Shown: positions 17,098 to 26,687, counted from the stretch's first letter. The stretch: 64,000 bases of DNA from an uncultured Alphaproteobacteria bacterium (GCA_902527045.1 CABZNL010000002.1:62001-126000); one strand, 5' to 3'. Made by a program: numbers and translations. The notes: generated from the letters alone by a model not told the origin.

Positions 17098-17272
17098 TCT
17101 TTTATTTATTTTTTCTGTCATTTTACTATCAATAACTATTATTTCCTGTGAAAGATCTTTTCAGAATTTTGATAAAAATTTACTTGAAAAGAAAAAAGAA
17201 TTAGAGGAATTTAATGAAAAGAGTAGTATTAGAAAAGAACAAATTTTAAAATCTCAAAATGAACAAAATTAG
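17051..17272 (+). CDS. Small predicted lipoprotein ORF between rpsI and hom
   Basis: I do not recognise a family. The 73-residue ORF has a hydrophobic segment ([17 protein letters not shown]) ending in a lipobox-like I-I-S-C. After the cysteine comes a short, highly charged tail rich in Lys and Glu ([21 protein letters not shown]) that could form a helix or coiled coil. It overlaps rpsI by 47 bases and hom by 14. No internal start gives a shorter form with the signal intact. The overlap and the signal-like N-terminus argue for a real gene, but its size leaves room for a chance ORF. Confidence 0.5.
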   Translation: MVGKKLGEVFSSLKDNLLFIFSVILLSITIISCERSFQNFDKNLLEKKKELEEFNEKSSIRKEQILKSQNEQN

Positions 17273-18545
17273 AATAGCAATTTTAGGATTAGGTGTCGTT
17301 GGCTCTCATGTAGTAAAGCTACTAGAAAAAAACTCATATATTATAGATAATACGAAATGTGAAATAGTTGCTATTGGTGCAAAAAACAAAAAAAAGAAAA
17401 GAATTTTCAAAATTAGTAAATACAAATGGGTTAATGATTTTAAAAGCTTAAATCAAATCAAACCTGACTTAATTATTGAAACTATTGGAGGCACTGGGAA
17501 ATATATAAATGATCTCTATAAATTTTGCTTAAAAAATAAAATATCTTTAATCACTGCAAATAAATCACAACTAGCAGAAAAGTCAGATTTATTCTTTGAT
17601 GGATTTGATAAGAAAAATTTATTTTTAGGTTTTGAAGCTGCAGTGTTAGGCGCAGTACCAGTAGTGCAAACAACACAACAAAGTATTTACCCCTCAAAAA
17701 TTAATGCTATTTATGGAATTTTTAACGGAACAACCAATTATATAATTTCAAAGATGTACGAAAATAAGATTAGCTTCAAAGAAACTTTAGAACAGGCAAT
17801 TAATAACGGATTTGCAGAACAGGACTCAAGTGCAGATTTGTCTGGCAGAGACGCTATGCATAAGCTTGTATTACTCTCAAATATATCATTTGGAAAAAAA
17901 TTTAAATTTTCTGATATGCACTTTGATGGAATAGAAAATATTAAGCTCATAGACTTAGAGCAGGGTCTTAACCTTGGTTATAAATTAAAACTTGTTTCCA
18001 TAACAGAGAGGAATAAAGATAAATTTTTCTCATCTGTAGCACCTTGTTTCGTTCCAGATTCTAGCTTAATAGCAAAAACTAATTTTGAAGAGAATGTAAT
18101 TACTTTTGAAGGAGAAAATTTTATAAAAACTAGCTTAGTTGGAAAAGGTGCAGGTGGATATCCGACAGCTACTTCTATTATTTCTGATATCAAAAGTTTT
18201 ATTAATTATTCACCAGACAAAGGCGTGTTTATTAAAAAATATTCACAAATGTTGAAAGCTAGGTTTGTTAGTCAATCTCAAAGAATTAGACCATACTATT
18301 TAAGAATGTCTGTACTAAATAAAGTAGGTGTTCTTAAATCGATAGCACAATTATTTTCACAAAAATCTATTTCTATAAAATCTATAATTCAATTAAATAC
18401 TTCAAATCAGAAAGTCGTCCCTATAATTATAATATCCGATCCAGTTGGTTTAAAAAATATCACACAAGTAGTTAATAATTTAAAGAAAATTAATTTTCTT
18501 AAAAACGAAATTTCTGTAATCAGAATAGAGGAAAATATTGGATAG
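17259..18545 (+). CDS. hom: Homoserine dehydrogenase
   Basis: This enzyme reduces aspartate semialdehyde to homoserine for threonine and methionine synthesis. The N-terminal nucleotide-binding motif is ILGLGVVGSHVVKLL. The substrate domain carries GIFNGTTNYIISKM, FAEQDSSADLSGRDAMHKL and GKGAGGYPTATSIISD. A C-terminal ACT domain (YYLRMSVLNKVGVLKSIAQLF, about residues 350-428) suggests feedback control by threonine or another amino acid. At 428 residues it is normal. hom-glpX-recJ is a conserved alphaproteobacterial cluster; glpX overlaps its stop. Confidence 0.96.
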   Translation: MNKIRIAILGLGVVGSHVVKLLEKNSYIIDNTKCEIVAIGAKNKKKKRIFKISKYKWVNDFKSLNQIKPDLIIETIGGTGKYINDLYKFCLKNKISLITANKSQLAEKSDLFFDGFDKKNLFLGFEAAVLGAVPVVQTTQQSIYPSKINAIYGIFNGTTNYIISKMYENKISFKETLEQAINNGFAEQDSSADLSGRDAMHKLVLLSNISFGKKFKFSDMHFDGIENIKLIDLEQGLNLGYKLKLVSITERNKDKFFSSVAPCFVPDSSLIAKTNFEENVITFEGENFIKTSLVGKGAGGYPTATSIISDIKSFINYSPDKGVFIKKYSQMLKARFVSQSQRIRPYYLRMSVLNKVGVLKSIAQLFSQKSISIKSIIQLNTSNQKVVPIIIISDPVGLKNITQVVNNLKKINFLKNEISVIRIEENIG

Positions 18546-19491
18546 AAACCTAGCTATTGAGTTGGTCAGGGTTTCTGAATTTGCTGCATTAGCTGCATCC
18601 AAACATATTGGAAGAGGAAATGAAAAGGCAGCTGATCAAGCCGCTGTTGATGCAATGCGAAAGTGCCTAAACTCCCTTACAATATCAGGTACAGTTGTAA
18701 TAGGTGAAGGTGAAAGAGATGAGGCTCCTATGCTTTATATTGGTGAAAAAGTTGGTCAAGGTGGACCAAACGTTGATATTGCACTTGATCCTTTAGAGGG
18801 GACGACAATAACAGCAAAAGGTGGTGAAAATGCTATGGCAGTTATTGCGCTAGCACAAGAGGGTGGCTTTTTAAATGCTCCCGATGTATATATGAGAAAA
18901 ATTTCAGCCAAAGTCGACAATGATAGCATTATATCTTTAAGCCAAGATCTGAAATCAAATATTAAAGAGCTAGCAAAATATAAAAAAATTAATACTGAAG
19001 ATTTAGTAATATGTATTCTCGACCGTGAAAGACATCATGAGGATATTGAAACTATAAGATCTGCAGGTGCAAGAATTAAAATAATTGGTGATGGAGATGT
19101 TAGTGCAGTAATTTCCTCAGTTATAGATAATAGTAATATTGATATGTATTATGGTATTGGTGGCGCACCTGAGGGCGTACTAGCTGCTGCTGCTTTGCAA
19201 TGTGTAGGTGGTTATTTAGAGGGCCAGCTAATATTTTACAATGATCATGAAATAGAGAGAGCAAGAAAAACAGGCATAGAAAATTTAAATATGATTTATA
19301 AGCTTAATGATCTAGCAACTGGAGATGTAATGTTTTCAGCCACAGGCGTAACTGATGGAACCATGCTTCGAGGTATAAACATCAATAAAAAATTTGCAGA
19401 AACACACTCTATTGTGATGCGTTCTAAAACAGGAACTATCAGACAAATTGATGGAAAACATAACTTCGACATCAAGCAACTTGACTACTGA
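18538..19491 (+). CDS. glpX: Class II fructose-1,6-bisphosphatase
   Basis: GlpX removes the 1-phosphate of fructose 1,6-bisphosphate in gluconeogenesis. The motifs VVIGEGERDEAPMLYIGEKVG and IALDPLEGTTITAKG, both lithium-sensitive-phosphatase-type metal sites, are intact. YYGIGGAPEGVLAAAALQCVGG follows. The 317-residue protein starts at a TTG inside the end of hom, and its conserved N-terminus (RNLAIELVRVSEFAALAASK) requires that start. Presence of glpX points to gluconeogenic growth on organic acids, in line with the carboxylate uptake genes downstream. Confidence 0.95.
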   Translation: MDRNLAIELVRVSEFAALAASKHIGRGNEKAADQAAVDAMRKCLNSLTISGTVVIGEGERDEAPMLYIGEKVGQGGPNVDIALDPLEGTTITAKGGENAMAVIALAQEGGFLNAPDVYMRKISAKVDNDSIISLSQDLKSNIKELAKYKKINTEDLVICILDRERHHEDIETIRSAGARIKIIGDGDVSAVISSVIDNSNIDMYYGIGGAPEGVLAAAALQCVGGYLEGQLIFYNDHEIERARKTGIENLNMIYKLNDLATGDVMFSATGVTDGTMLRGININKKFAETHSIVMRSKTGTIRQIDGKHNFDIKQLDY

Positions 19492-21169
19492 AAAGACCTT
19501 TAACAATACGGTTTGGAGACCATCAAATTTAGATTTAAATGAAGATACAGCTTTTGAAGTTGCTCAAAAAAATAATATATCAATAAATTTATCAAAATTA
19601 TTAATTAACCGTAATATAAAAAATATATCTCATTTTTTAAATTCAAAGTTAAAAGAGAATATCTCTGTAAATGAAATCTTAAAACTATCTAATTTAAAAA
19701 AGATAATTACTTTTTTTGAAAATATTAATAATGATAAGAAAATTTCTATTTTTTCAGATTATGATGTAGATGGAGCTTGTGCTGCTGCTATTTTTAAAAA
19801 ATATCTTACTCAATTTGGCATTGAGGTGTTTGTTTATATTCCGAATAGGTTGAATGAGGGGTATGGATTAAGTACCCCAGCCTGCGATAAATTACTAGAT
19901 TTCAGCTCTAATATTTTAGTTTTAGATTGTGGGAGTAACAATATTGATGAACAAAAATATATTCATAAACAAGGAGCAAATCTTCTCATAATAGACCATC
20001 ATGAATGTGAAAGTTATTTTAATGAAATTATTATTATAAATCCTAAAACTCCAGAAGATAAGTCTAATCTTGATGATTTATGTGCCACAGCATTATCATT
20101 CCTAGTTCTGGTTTTTTTAAACCATGAAGATATTTTTCAAAAAAAAGATATATTACAATACCTTGATCTTGTTTCACTAGCTACAATTTGTGATTTAGTT
20201 CCTCTAAATAATATAAATCGATCATTTGTTAAGCAAGGATTGAGGATAATTAATTCAGAAAATAAAAATAAAGGTATCCAAACTCTAATAAATCTAACAA
20301 AGATTAAACAGAAAATATCTGAGTATCATCTTGGATATATTATTGGGCCTAGAATTAATGCAGGGGGAAGAATGGGGGAGTCTTTACTGGCCTATAACCT
20401 TTTATCATCTGAAAACATACACCAAGCTATTCAAGTTGCACAAATTATTGAGTCTCATAATCAAAATAGGCAAAAAATTCAAACTAAAATCGTAAAAGAG
20501 ATAGATTTAGACAATAACAATAACGTTAATATAAATTTTTTTTATGATGAAAAATGGCATATCGGTGTAGTAGGGATTATTGCCGGAAGGCTTATGCGTA
20601 TAAATAACCGACCGTCATTTGTAATGACGCAGTCTAATGATTTAGTAGTTGGTTCTGGTAGATCTCAGGGTGAAAAAAATATTGGACTATTAATGATACA
20701 AGCAACACAAAAAGGTATTCTAGTAAAAGGAGGCGGTCATCACAAAGCCTGTGGTTTTACATTAAAAAAAGAAAATGTTGATACTTTTAAAAAATTTTTA
20801 ATTGATCAGACAAAGGATATAGAAATTTTAAACGAAAAGTCTTATGACTCATTAATTGATGTGAATGTGATCAATGACAATCTTTTAAAAGACCTAGAAT
20901 ATTTAAGTCCCTTTGGTCAACAAAATGCAGAACCAATTTTCAAAATTGAAAAAGCTAAAATTGATATTTTAAAAATCTTTAAAGATAAGCATGCAAAATT
21001 AAAGGTATCTGATAACCTTGGCTTTTCATGTGAAGGTATGTTTTTTGATGTTTCATCAATAGATCTTAAAAATTATTTAGCAAATCGATCTGAGTTTAAT
21101 TGTTATTTTAAGGTTAAAAAAGATCCGTATAGCGATAAAACTATAATACATCTTGAAGATATTCATTGA
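19451..21169 (+). CDS. recJ: Single-stranded-DNA-specific exonuclease RecJ
   Basis: RecJ is a 5'-3' single-strand exonuclease of recombinational and mismatch repair. The DHH-family motifs are visible: SDYDVDGACAAAIF (motif I), LDCGSNNIDE (II) and LLIIDHHECES (III). The DHHA1 domain contains GVVGIIAGRLM and GGGHHKACGFTL. The start is uncertain; I chose the ATG at 19451, inside the glpX end, just after the listed TTG. At about 572 residues it is normal. The conserved hom-glpX-recJ order supports it. Confidence 0.94.
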   Translation: MENITSTSSNLTTEKTFNNTVWRPSNLDLNEDTAFEVAQKNNISINLSKLLINRNIKNISHFLNSKLKENISVNEILKLSNLKKIITFFENINNDKKISIFSDYDVDGACAAAIFKKYLTQFGIEVFVYIPNRLNEGYGLSTPACDKLLDFSSNILVLDCGSNNIDEQKYIHKQGANLLIIDHHECESYFNEIIIINPKTPEDKSNLDDLCATALSFLVLVFLNHEDIFQKKDILQYLDLVSLATICDLVPLNNINRSFVKQGLRIINSENKNKGIQTLINLTKIKQKISEYHLGYIIGPRINAGGRMGESLLAYNLLSSENIHQAIQVAQIIESHNQNRQKIQTKIVKEIDLDNNNNVNINFFYDEKWHIGVVGIIAGRLMRINNRPSFVMTQSNDLVVGSGRSQGEKNIGLLMIQATQKGILVKGGGHHKACGFTLKKENVDTFKKFLIDQTKDIEILNEKSYDSLIDVNVINDNLLKDLEYLSPFGQQNAEPIFKIEKAKIDILKIFKDKHAKLKVSDNLGFSCEGMFFDVSSIDLKNYLANRSEFNCYFKVKKDPYSDKTIIHLEDIH

Positions 21170-21216
21170 TTGATTTTTTATTAAATCTAGCTATTTTGTT
21201 TGTTTTAAAGATCGAT

Positions 21217-21291
21217 GTCTCCTTCGTCTAGCGGTTAGGACATCACCCTTTCACGGTGAAGACACGGGTTCGATTCCCGTAGGAGATGCCA
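21217..21291 (+). tRNA. tRNA-Glu (anticodon TTC)
   Basis: All arms fold. The acceptor is GTCTCCT paired with AGGAGAT, the discriminator is G and the CCA is encoded. The anticodon stem-loop CACC CTTTCAC GGTG gives anticodon TTC for glutamate. The T arm is CGGGTTCGATTCCCG, with the D arm at TCTAGCGGTTAGGA. It lies in the gap between recJ and the aminotransferase. Confidence 0.97.
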
Positions 21292-21305
21292 AAATATTGA
21301 CTTTT

Positions 21306-21322
21306 ATTTCACTTAGTGAAAT
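21306..21322. promoter_or_regulatory. Palindrome upstream of the aminotransferase operon, candidate operator
   Basis: ATTTCAC-TTA-GTGAAAT is a perfect inverted repeat with 7-base arms and a 3-base spacer. It lies 68 bases upstream of the 21391 start and just upstream of a plausible TTGTAA promoter element (21337-21342). No run of T follows, so it is not an intrinsic terminator for the tRNA. The binding protein is unknown. Confidence 0.4.
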
Positions 21323-21390
21323 TGCTAAAATAATCTTTGTAAAGCAATCCATAAAGTCATTATTTGAATAGAAAGGATATAGACTAAATT

Positions 21391-22551
21391 ATGCCAGGTA
21401 AAATTTCACTTTTCGTTCCAGGTCCAACCAATATGCCTGATAGAGTAAGACAGGCAATGGATATTTCAAATGAGGACCACCGTGCACCAGGCATGGATAA
21501 ATTTTGGCATCCACTAATAAATGATTTAAAAAAAGTTTTTGAAACAACCTCAGGTCAACCAATTATATTTCCAGGTACAGGCTCTAGTGGATGGGAAGCA
21601 GCACTTACTAATTTATTAAGTAATGGAGATAAAGTTTTATCTGGAAGATTTGGACATTTTTCTCACCTTTGGATTGAAATGTGTAAAAAACTTCATATTG
21701 ATGTTGAAGAAGTAGATTGTGAATGGGGCTCAGGAACGCCTCATGAAGAATTTGAAAAGATATTATCAGCTGATAAAGAACATAAAATAAAAGCTTTACT
21801 TGTTACACAAAACGAAACATCTACTGGAGTAACAAATGATGTTAAAGCCACAAGAGAGCTTTTAAACAATCTTAACCATCCAGCTTTATTATTTGTCGAT
21901 GGGGTAAGCTCCATAGGTTCAATAAAATTTGAAATGGATGCGTGGGGCGTTGATGTTGCAGTCTCAGGATCTCAAAAAGGTTTTATGTTACCTGCAGGTC
22001 TTGCTATTACCTGCGTTAGTCAGAAGGCACTTGAAATTGCTAAAACTGCAAATTTACCTAGAGCCTATTACGATTATCAAGATATGTTAAAAATTAATGA
22101 AACAGGTTACTGGCCTTATACTAACCCAATGCCATTATTAAGAGGTCTTCGAGAGGCTCTTGATATGATGATGGAAGAAGGACTTGATAACATCTATTCA
22201 CGTCATAAGTTTTTAGCTGAAGCAGTTCAAAAAGCCTCAAGTGCTTGGGGACTTAAACTTTGTGCAAAAGATCCATCTTTATATTCTAATACTGTAACAG
22301 CTATCATGGTTCCAGAGGGTATTGACTCCACAGACGTTGTTAAAACAGCTTACAATAAATATAATACTTCCTTCGGCGGTGGATTGAATAAAGTCGCTGG
22401 AAAGTTATTTAGAATAGGTCACCTTGGTGATTTAAATAGTACTATGATACTTGGAGCAATTTCGACAGCCGAATTAGCAATGTATGATGTAGGAATAAAG
22501 TTTGAACTTGGAAGTGGCGTTGCTGCAGCCATCAAACATTTAAAAGTCTAG
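21391..22551 (+). CDS. Serine-glyoxylate (alanine-glyoxylate type) aminotransferase, class V
   Basis: This PLP enzyme most resembles serine-glyoxylate aminotransferase, which converts glyoxylate plus serine to glycine plus hydroxypyruvate. The N-terminus FVPGPTNMPDRVRQAMD and NEDHRAPGM are typical. FPGTGSSGWEAALTN and FVDGVSSIGSIKFEMD mark the cofactor site, and the PLP lysine is in SGSQKGFM (about residue 195). It has 386 residues. A purine-rich GAAAGGA ribosome-binding sequence precedes the ATG. It abuts the ketopantoate-reductase-family gene with no gap. Aspartate-glyoxylate aminotransferases are close relatives, so the amino donor is not certain. Confidence 0.8.
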   Translation: MPGKISLFVPGPTNMPDRVRQAMDISNEDHRAPGMDKFWHPLINDLKKVFETTSGQPIIFPGTGSSGWEAALTNLLSNGDKVLSGRFGHFSHLWIEMCKKLHIDVEEVDCEWGSGTPHEEFEKILSADKEHKIKALLVTQNETSTGVTNDVKATRELLNNLNHPALLFVDGVSSIGSIKFEMDAWGVDVAVSGSQKGFMLPAGLAITCVSQKALEIAKTANLPRAYYDYQDMLKINETGYWPYTNPMPLLRGLREALDMMMEEGLDNIYSRHKFLAEAVQKASSAWGLKLCAKDPSLYSNTVTAIMVPEGIDSTDVVKTAYNKYNTSFGGGLNKVAGKLFRIGHLGDLNSTMILGAISTAELAMYDVGIKFELGSGVAAAIKHLKV

Positions 22552-23529
22552 ATGAAAATTTGTATTTACGGTGCTGGTGCAATAGGTGGTTACCTTGGAG
22601 CAAAGTTAACTGAAATTGGCGCTGATGTCACTTTGATTGCAAGGGGCCCTCATTATGAAGCCATTAGACAAGATGGATTAAGATTAAGAAAAGATGGTAA
22701 AGAGCTTGTGGTTTATCCCAAGTGTGTTGACACAGCAGAGAAAGCAGGAAAGCAAGATTATATTTTTGTGACTCTAAAAGCGCATTCTGTGCCAGGTTGT
22801 CTTGATGCTTTTGAAGTACTTATGAAAGAAGATACGTCATTTGTCTGGGGTGTAAATGGTATTCCTTGGTGGTACTTTTATAATCACAGTAATCCTGGCT
22901 TCAAAGATAAAAAAGTTACCTCAGTAGATCCAGATGGAAGTCAATGGTCTCGAATAGGCCCTGAAAAAATTATTGGTTGTATTGTCAATCCAGCCTCAGA
23001 GGTCATCAAACCAGGTGTTATTCAACACCTAGAGGGTGACAAGTTTCAATTAGGAGAAATTAACGGCGAGGAAACAGATAGAATTAAAAATCTTTCTGAG
23101 ACATTAGAAAAAGCTGGATTTCAAGCACCAGTTAGACCAAATATTAAGGGAGATATATGGCTAAAGCTTTTTGGTAACTTGTCTCTTAACCCTATCAGTG
23201 CACTTACTACATCTACTCTTGTCAAAATATGTAGCAACCATGAAGTTAGGGATGTTGTCAAAAATATGATGAATGAAGCACATGCTATTTCTCAAAGATT
23301 AGGAATTGACAAACCTTTTGATGTGGAAAGAAGAATAGATGCTGCAAAAGCAGTCGGTGAACACAAAACATCAATGCTTCAAGATTTAGAACGTGATCGC
23401 CCAATGGAAATTGATGCTTTAATTTCTTCAGTTCAAGAACTTGGAAGAATTACAAACATTCCAACACCAACAATTGATACAGTGCTCGCTTTAACAAAAC
23501 TTAGAGCAAAAGAAGCAAAATTATATTAA
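22552..23529 (+). CDS. 2-dehydropantoate 2-reductase family (PanE/ApbA) oxidoreductase
   Basis: The N-terminal NADPH-binding motif [14 protein letters not shown] and the [14 protein letters not shown] segment define the ketopantoate reductase family. So does the C-terminal helix [23 protein letters not shown], with the catalytic lysine. At 325 residues it is full length. It directly abuts the glyoxylate aminotransferase, so its substrate may be a small 2-oxo acid or CoA ester rather than ketopantoate. A paralogue in Methylobacterium (PanE2) was shown to reduce oxalyl-CoA to glyoxylate, and the Frc gene downstream makes that attractive here. This is inference; pantothenate synthesis remains possible. 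Confidence 0.75.
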   Translation: MKICIYGAGAIGGYLGAKLTEIGADVTLIARGPHYEAIRQDGLRLRKDGKELVVYPKCVDTAEKAGKQDYIFVTLKAHSVPGCLDAFEVLMKEDTSFVWGVNGIPWWYFYNHSNPGFKDKKVTSVDPDGSQWSRIGPEKIIGCIVNPASEVIKPGVIQHLEGDKFQLGEINGEETDRIKNLSETLEKAGFQAPVRPNIKGDIWLKLFGNLSLNPISALTTSTLVKICSNHEVRDVVKNMMNEAHAISQRLGIDKPFDVERRIDAAKAVGEHKTSMLQDLERDRPMEIDALISSVQELGRITNIPTPTIDTVLALTKLRAKEAKLY

Positions 23530-24398
23530 TTTAGTGCCTCTTTAATTGTTTCACCTAATTTTGCTGGTGACTTGGAGATATGAACTCCAGCTTCCTCTAA
23601 AGCACTAAACTTTGACTCAGCAGTGCCTTTTCCTCCGGATATAATGGCGCCGGCATGACCCATTCTTTTTCCAGCAGGAGCGCTTGCACCAGCTATAAAA
23701 GATGCAACTGGTTTTTTAATTTCAGATTTTTTTATAAACTCTGCAGCCTCTTCTTCAGCAGTGCCACCAATTTCTCCTATCATAATAATACCCTCAGTTT
23801 CAGGGTCTTTTAAAAACAGATCAAGACAGTCTATAAAGCTTGTACCGTTAATTGGATCTCCACCAATACCAATACAAGTTGATTGTCCTAGACCTACTGC
23901 AGATGTTTGAGCGACTGCTTCATAAGTAAGGGTCCCGGATCTACTAACAATACCTATTTTGCCTTTTTGATGAATATGGCCAGGCATGATACCTATTTTA
24001 CATTCATCTGGTGTAATTATTCCTGGACAGTTTGGACCAATTAAACGTGATTTCGATTTTTCTAATTTTCTTTTTACCCGCATCATATCTAGTACTGGGA
24101 CACCCTCAGTTATACAAACAATTAACTCTATATTAGCATCGATAGCTTCAATAATTGCCCCTGCAGCAAAGGGAGGTGGAACATATATTACAGTTGCATT
24201 TGCTTCAGTACTTTCTTTAGCTTCTTTGACACTGTTAAATACTGGAAGGCCCAAGTGTTCTTGACCACCTTTCTTTGGGGTCACGCCACCGACCATTAGT
24301 GTTCCGTATTTAATTGCTTGATCTGAATGGAAAGTTCCTTGCGAGCCTGTAAATCCTTGGCAAATTACTTTGGTATTTTTATCTATTAATACTGACAT
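23526..24398 (-). CDS. sucD: Succinate-CoA ligase (ADP-forming) subunit alpha
   Basis: SucD with SucC interconverts succinyl-CoA and succinate with nucleotide phosphorylation in the TCA cycle. CoA-binding N-terminus [19 protein letters not shown], the [19 protein letters not shown] segment and the phosphohistidine loop [18 protein letters not shown] (about His247) are intact. It has 290 residues. It follows sucC by ten bases on the minus strand, and its stop shares TTAA with the convergent reductase gene. The pair lies outside the usual mdh-sucCD-sucAB operon. Confidence 0.95.
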   Translation of the reverse strand: MSVLIDKNTKVICQGFTGSQGTFHSDQAIKYGTLMVGGVTPKKGGQEHLGLPVFNSVKEAKESTEANATVIYVPPPFAAGAIIEAIDANIELIVCITEGVPVLDMMRVKRKLEKSKSRLIGPNCPGIITPDECKIGIMPGHIHQKGKIGIVSRSGTLTYEAVAQTSAVGLGQSTCIGIGGDPINGTSFIDCLDLFLKDPETEGIIMIGEIGGTAEEEAAEFIKKSEIKKPVASFIAGASAPAGKRMGHAGAIISGGKGTAESKFSALEEAGVHISKSPAKLGETIKEALN

Positions 24399-24408
24399 GA
24401 TCTTTCCT

Positions 24409-25596
24409 TTAATTTAAAGCCCTAACTGCTTTTTGAGCTGCATCATCTAAATTATCAGCAGATATGATTGAGAGCCCAGATTTATTTAAAATTTCTTTTC
24501 CTAGGTCAACATTGGTTCCTTCTAATCTTACTACCAATGGAACCTCTATAGACAACTCTTTAGCTGCAGCTACAACACCTTCAGCAATGATGTCACATTT
24601 CATGATACCGCCAAAAATATTTACCAAAATTGCTTTCACATTTGGATCCTGCAAAATAATAGAGAATGCTTTTGCTACTCTTTCTTTTGTAGCTCCACCT
24701 CCAACATCTAAAAAATTTGCAGGACTGCCACCATGTAATTTAATAATGTCCATTGTGCCCATTGCTAATCCTGCTCCATTAACCATGCAACCAATTTGAC
24801 CATCTAATTTTACATAGTTAAGTTCGTGTTTTGATGCTTCGATTTCAGCTGGATCTTCTTCAGTTTCATCTCTCATAGACACAACATCTTTATGTTTATA
24901 AAGTGCATTATCGTCTATGGATACTTTTGCATCTAAAGCTAAAAAATTACCTTCGCCAGTTAAAACAAAGGGATTAACCTCAACTAGAGATGCATCTGTT
25001 GATAAGAAGCTACTATATATTTTTTGAATTTGATCACAGAAGTCTGTTGATAGATTTTGATCTATTTTTAAACCTTTAATCAATTTATCTAAACTAATTT
25101 GATCAATCACACTATCCCCGGGTATGTAAACTTTAATGATTTTTTCAGGTTCTCTCTCAGCTACTTCTTCAATTTCCATGCCACCTTCGGTAGAAGCTAT
25201 TATTGAAATTGAAGAAGTAGCTCGATCTACCAGCATACTTAAGTAATACTCTTTTTTAATATCACAACCCTCCTCAATATAAAGGCGATTTACTTGCTTT
25301 CCGCTAGGACCGGTTTGTTTTGTTACCAGAGTTTTACCAAACATTTTTTTAGCATTATCTTTTGCCTCATCCTTCGAAAAACAAACTCTAACTCCACCTT
25401 TTTCATCACCACTATCTTTAAACTTACCCGCACCTCGTCCTCCGGCATGAATTTGAGATTTCACCACCATTACCGGTGTTTGGATAGAGTCTACAGCAGT
25501 ATCTATATCGCTATCATCCAAAACTGGATATCCATTTAAAACCCTTACATTATTATTTTTTAATAAAATTTTTGCTTGGTACTCGTGCAGATTCAT
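24409..25596 (-). CDS. sucC: Succinate-CoA ligase (ADP-forming) subunit beta
   Basis: The ATP-grasp beta subunit starts [12 protein letters not shown] and contains [15 protein letters not shown] followed by an insertion before KGGVRV, a hallmark of alphaproteobacterial Suc[11 protein letters not shown] and [14 protein letters not shown] are also present, as are [14 protein letters not shown] and [11 protein letters not shown]. The protein has 395 residues. I considered malate-CoA ligase (MtkA) because of the neighbouring glyoxylate aminotransferase, but the insertion and the NIFGGI motif favour succinate. It overlaps the upstream quinone oxidoreductase by four bases, forming a minus-strand operon. 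Confidence 0.93.
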   Translation of the reverse strand: MNLHEYQAKILLKNNNVRVLNGYPVLDDSDIDTAVDSIQTPVMVVKSQIHAGGRGAGKFKDSGDEKGGVRVCFSKDEAKDNAKKMFGKTLVTKQTGPSGKQVNRLYIEEGCDIKKEYYLSMLVDRATSSISIIASTEGGMEIEEVAEREPEKIIKVYIPGDSVIDQISLDKLIKGLKIDQNLSTDFCDQIQKIYSSFLSTDASLVEVNPFVLTGEGNFLALDAKVSIDDNALYKHKDVVSMRDETEEDPAEIEASKHELNYVKLDGQIGCMVNGAGLAMGTMDIIKLHGGSPANFLDVGGGATKERVAKAFSIILQDPNVKAILVNIFGGIMKCDIIAEGVVAAAKELSIEVPLVVRLEGTNVDLGKEILNKSGLSIISADNLDDAAQKAVRALN

Positions 25597-26585
25597 GCCT
25601 GTTCTCCTTTTATATCTAATACTATTTTTCCGATGTGATCGGACTTTTCCATAACTTCGTGTGCTTTATTTACTTCATGCATTTTAAATGTTTCATAAAT
25701 TGTAGGTTTATATTTACCATCCTCTATCAAAGGCCATATTTCTTTTTGCACTTGATCGACAATACTTCCTTTTTCTAAAGGAGTTCTAGACCTCAATGTT
25801 GAACCAGAAATTTTTAGTTGTTTGTTCATAATATGTAGGAGATTAGCTTCACCTTTAATCCCACCTAATGCAGCTATGTATGTGAGTCTTCCTTTAAAAT
25901 TTAAAATTTTTAAATTTTTCTTTAGATATTCTCCTCCAACCATGTCTAATATAACATCAACTTTTATATTTTTATCATTAAAAAATTCCTCAAAATCTAA
26001 ATCTTTATAATTAATAGCTTCTGTGGCTCCTAATTCTATACAGCTCTCACACTTTTGATTTGTCCCTGCAGTAACATAAAGATTTTTTGTATAGTTTTTA
26101 AGAATAGAAATAGCTGTAGTGCCAATACCACTGCTTCCCCCATGTACCAGGATAGTTTCATCTTTTTGGAAGTTTGATACATTAAAAATATTTTCATAAA
26201 CAGTGAGTGTAGTTTCAGGCAAACCTCCCGCCTCAAGGGAATTTAAATTGCTTGGTAAGGGCATAACTTGTTTTTCATCAACATTTACAAATTCTGCATA
26301 ACCACCACCTGCAAGAATTGCACAAACTTGATCTCCCAAGCTAAATTTTTTTACTAACTTACCTAATTTTGAAACTTTGCCAGAGCACTCGAGACCAATT
26401 ATTTCACTTTCACCTTTTGGTGGAGGGTAGTGACCTTTTCTTTGAAGAATATCGGCTCTGTTGATACCAGCGTATTCAATTTCAATCTGTATTTGACTAT
26501 CGAGAGGATCATTCAATACTTTTTCATCTATAAAGAGATCACCCTCATTATTATTGATAAATTTCAAAATTATTTCCTCTGGCAT
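25593..26585 (-). CDS. NAD(P)H:quinone oxidoreductase, zinc-free MDR family (PIG3-like)
   Basis: The medium-chain dehydrogenase fold shows [19 protein letters not shown], the TP53I3/PIG3-type quinone reductase signature. GLECSGKV and the nucleotide motif [16 protein letters not shown] follow. Structural zinc cysteines are lacking. I start it at the ATG at 26585 (MPEEIILKF, 330 residues) rather than 26603, because a TATAAT box and a palindrome fill the bases between and beyond. The longer start is still possible. It leads the minus-strand sucCD operon. Substrate is unknown, probably a quinone or enone. Confidence 0.85.
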   Translation of the reverse strand: MPEEIILKFINNNEGDLFIDEKVLNDPLDSQIQIEIEYAGINRADILQRKGHYPPPKGESEIIGLECSGKVSKLGKLVKKFSLGDQVCAILAGGGYAEFVNVDEKQVMPLPSNLNSLEAGGLPETTLTVYENIFNVSNFQKDETILVHGGSSGIGTTAISILKNYTKNLYVTAGTNQKCESCIELGATEAINYKDLDFEEFFNDKNIKVDVILDMVGGEYLKKNLKILNFKGRLTYIAALGGIKGEANLLHIMNKQLKISGSTLRSRTPLEKGSIVDQVQKEIWPLIEDGKYKPTIYETFKMHEVNKAHEVMEKSDHIGKIVLDIKGEQA

Positions 26586-26586
26586 T

Positions 26587-26603
26587 TTGTATACATTATA
26601 CAA
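26587..26603. promoter_or_regulatory. Palindromic operator candidate (site 1 of a shared GntR-type motif)
   Basis: TTGTATA-CAT-TATACAA is a perfect 7-3-7 inverted repeat. Its 13-base core GTATACATTATAC recurs exactly at 30613, upstream of the ThDP enzyme gene. On the minus strand it contains a TATAAT -10 box for the quinone oxidoreductase, so a bound repressor would block that promoter. GntR/FCD regulators commonly bind T-x-G-T-x-x-A-C-x-A type palindromes, and such a regulator is encoded at 29921. Confidence 0.6.
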
Positions 26604-26687
26604 TTCTTAAAAACAATCTCTGTTATAAGGCTTATTAAAAGATAGCTTATACCAACAATATTCAGCAAAAATTTCAAACTATGGAAC

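Noticed and set aside
23526-25596. sucCD read as malate-CoA ligase (mtkAB) of a serine cycle
   Set aside because: The beta subunit has the alphaproteobacterial SucC insertion (GAGKF...KGGVRV) and the NIFGGI motif, and no hprA, mcl or ppc genes are adjacent. Succinate-CoA ligase is the better fit.
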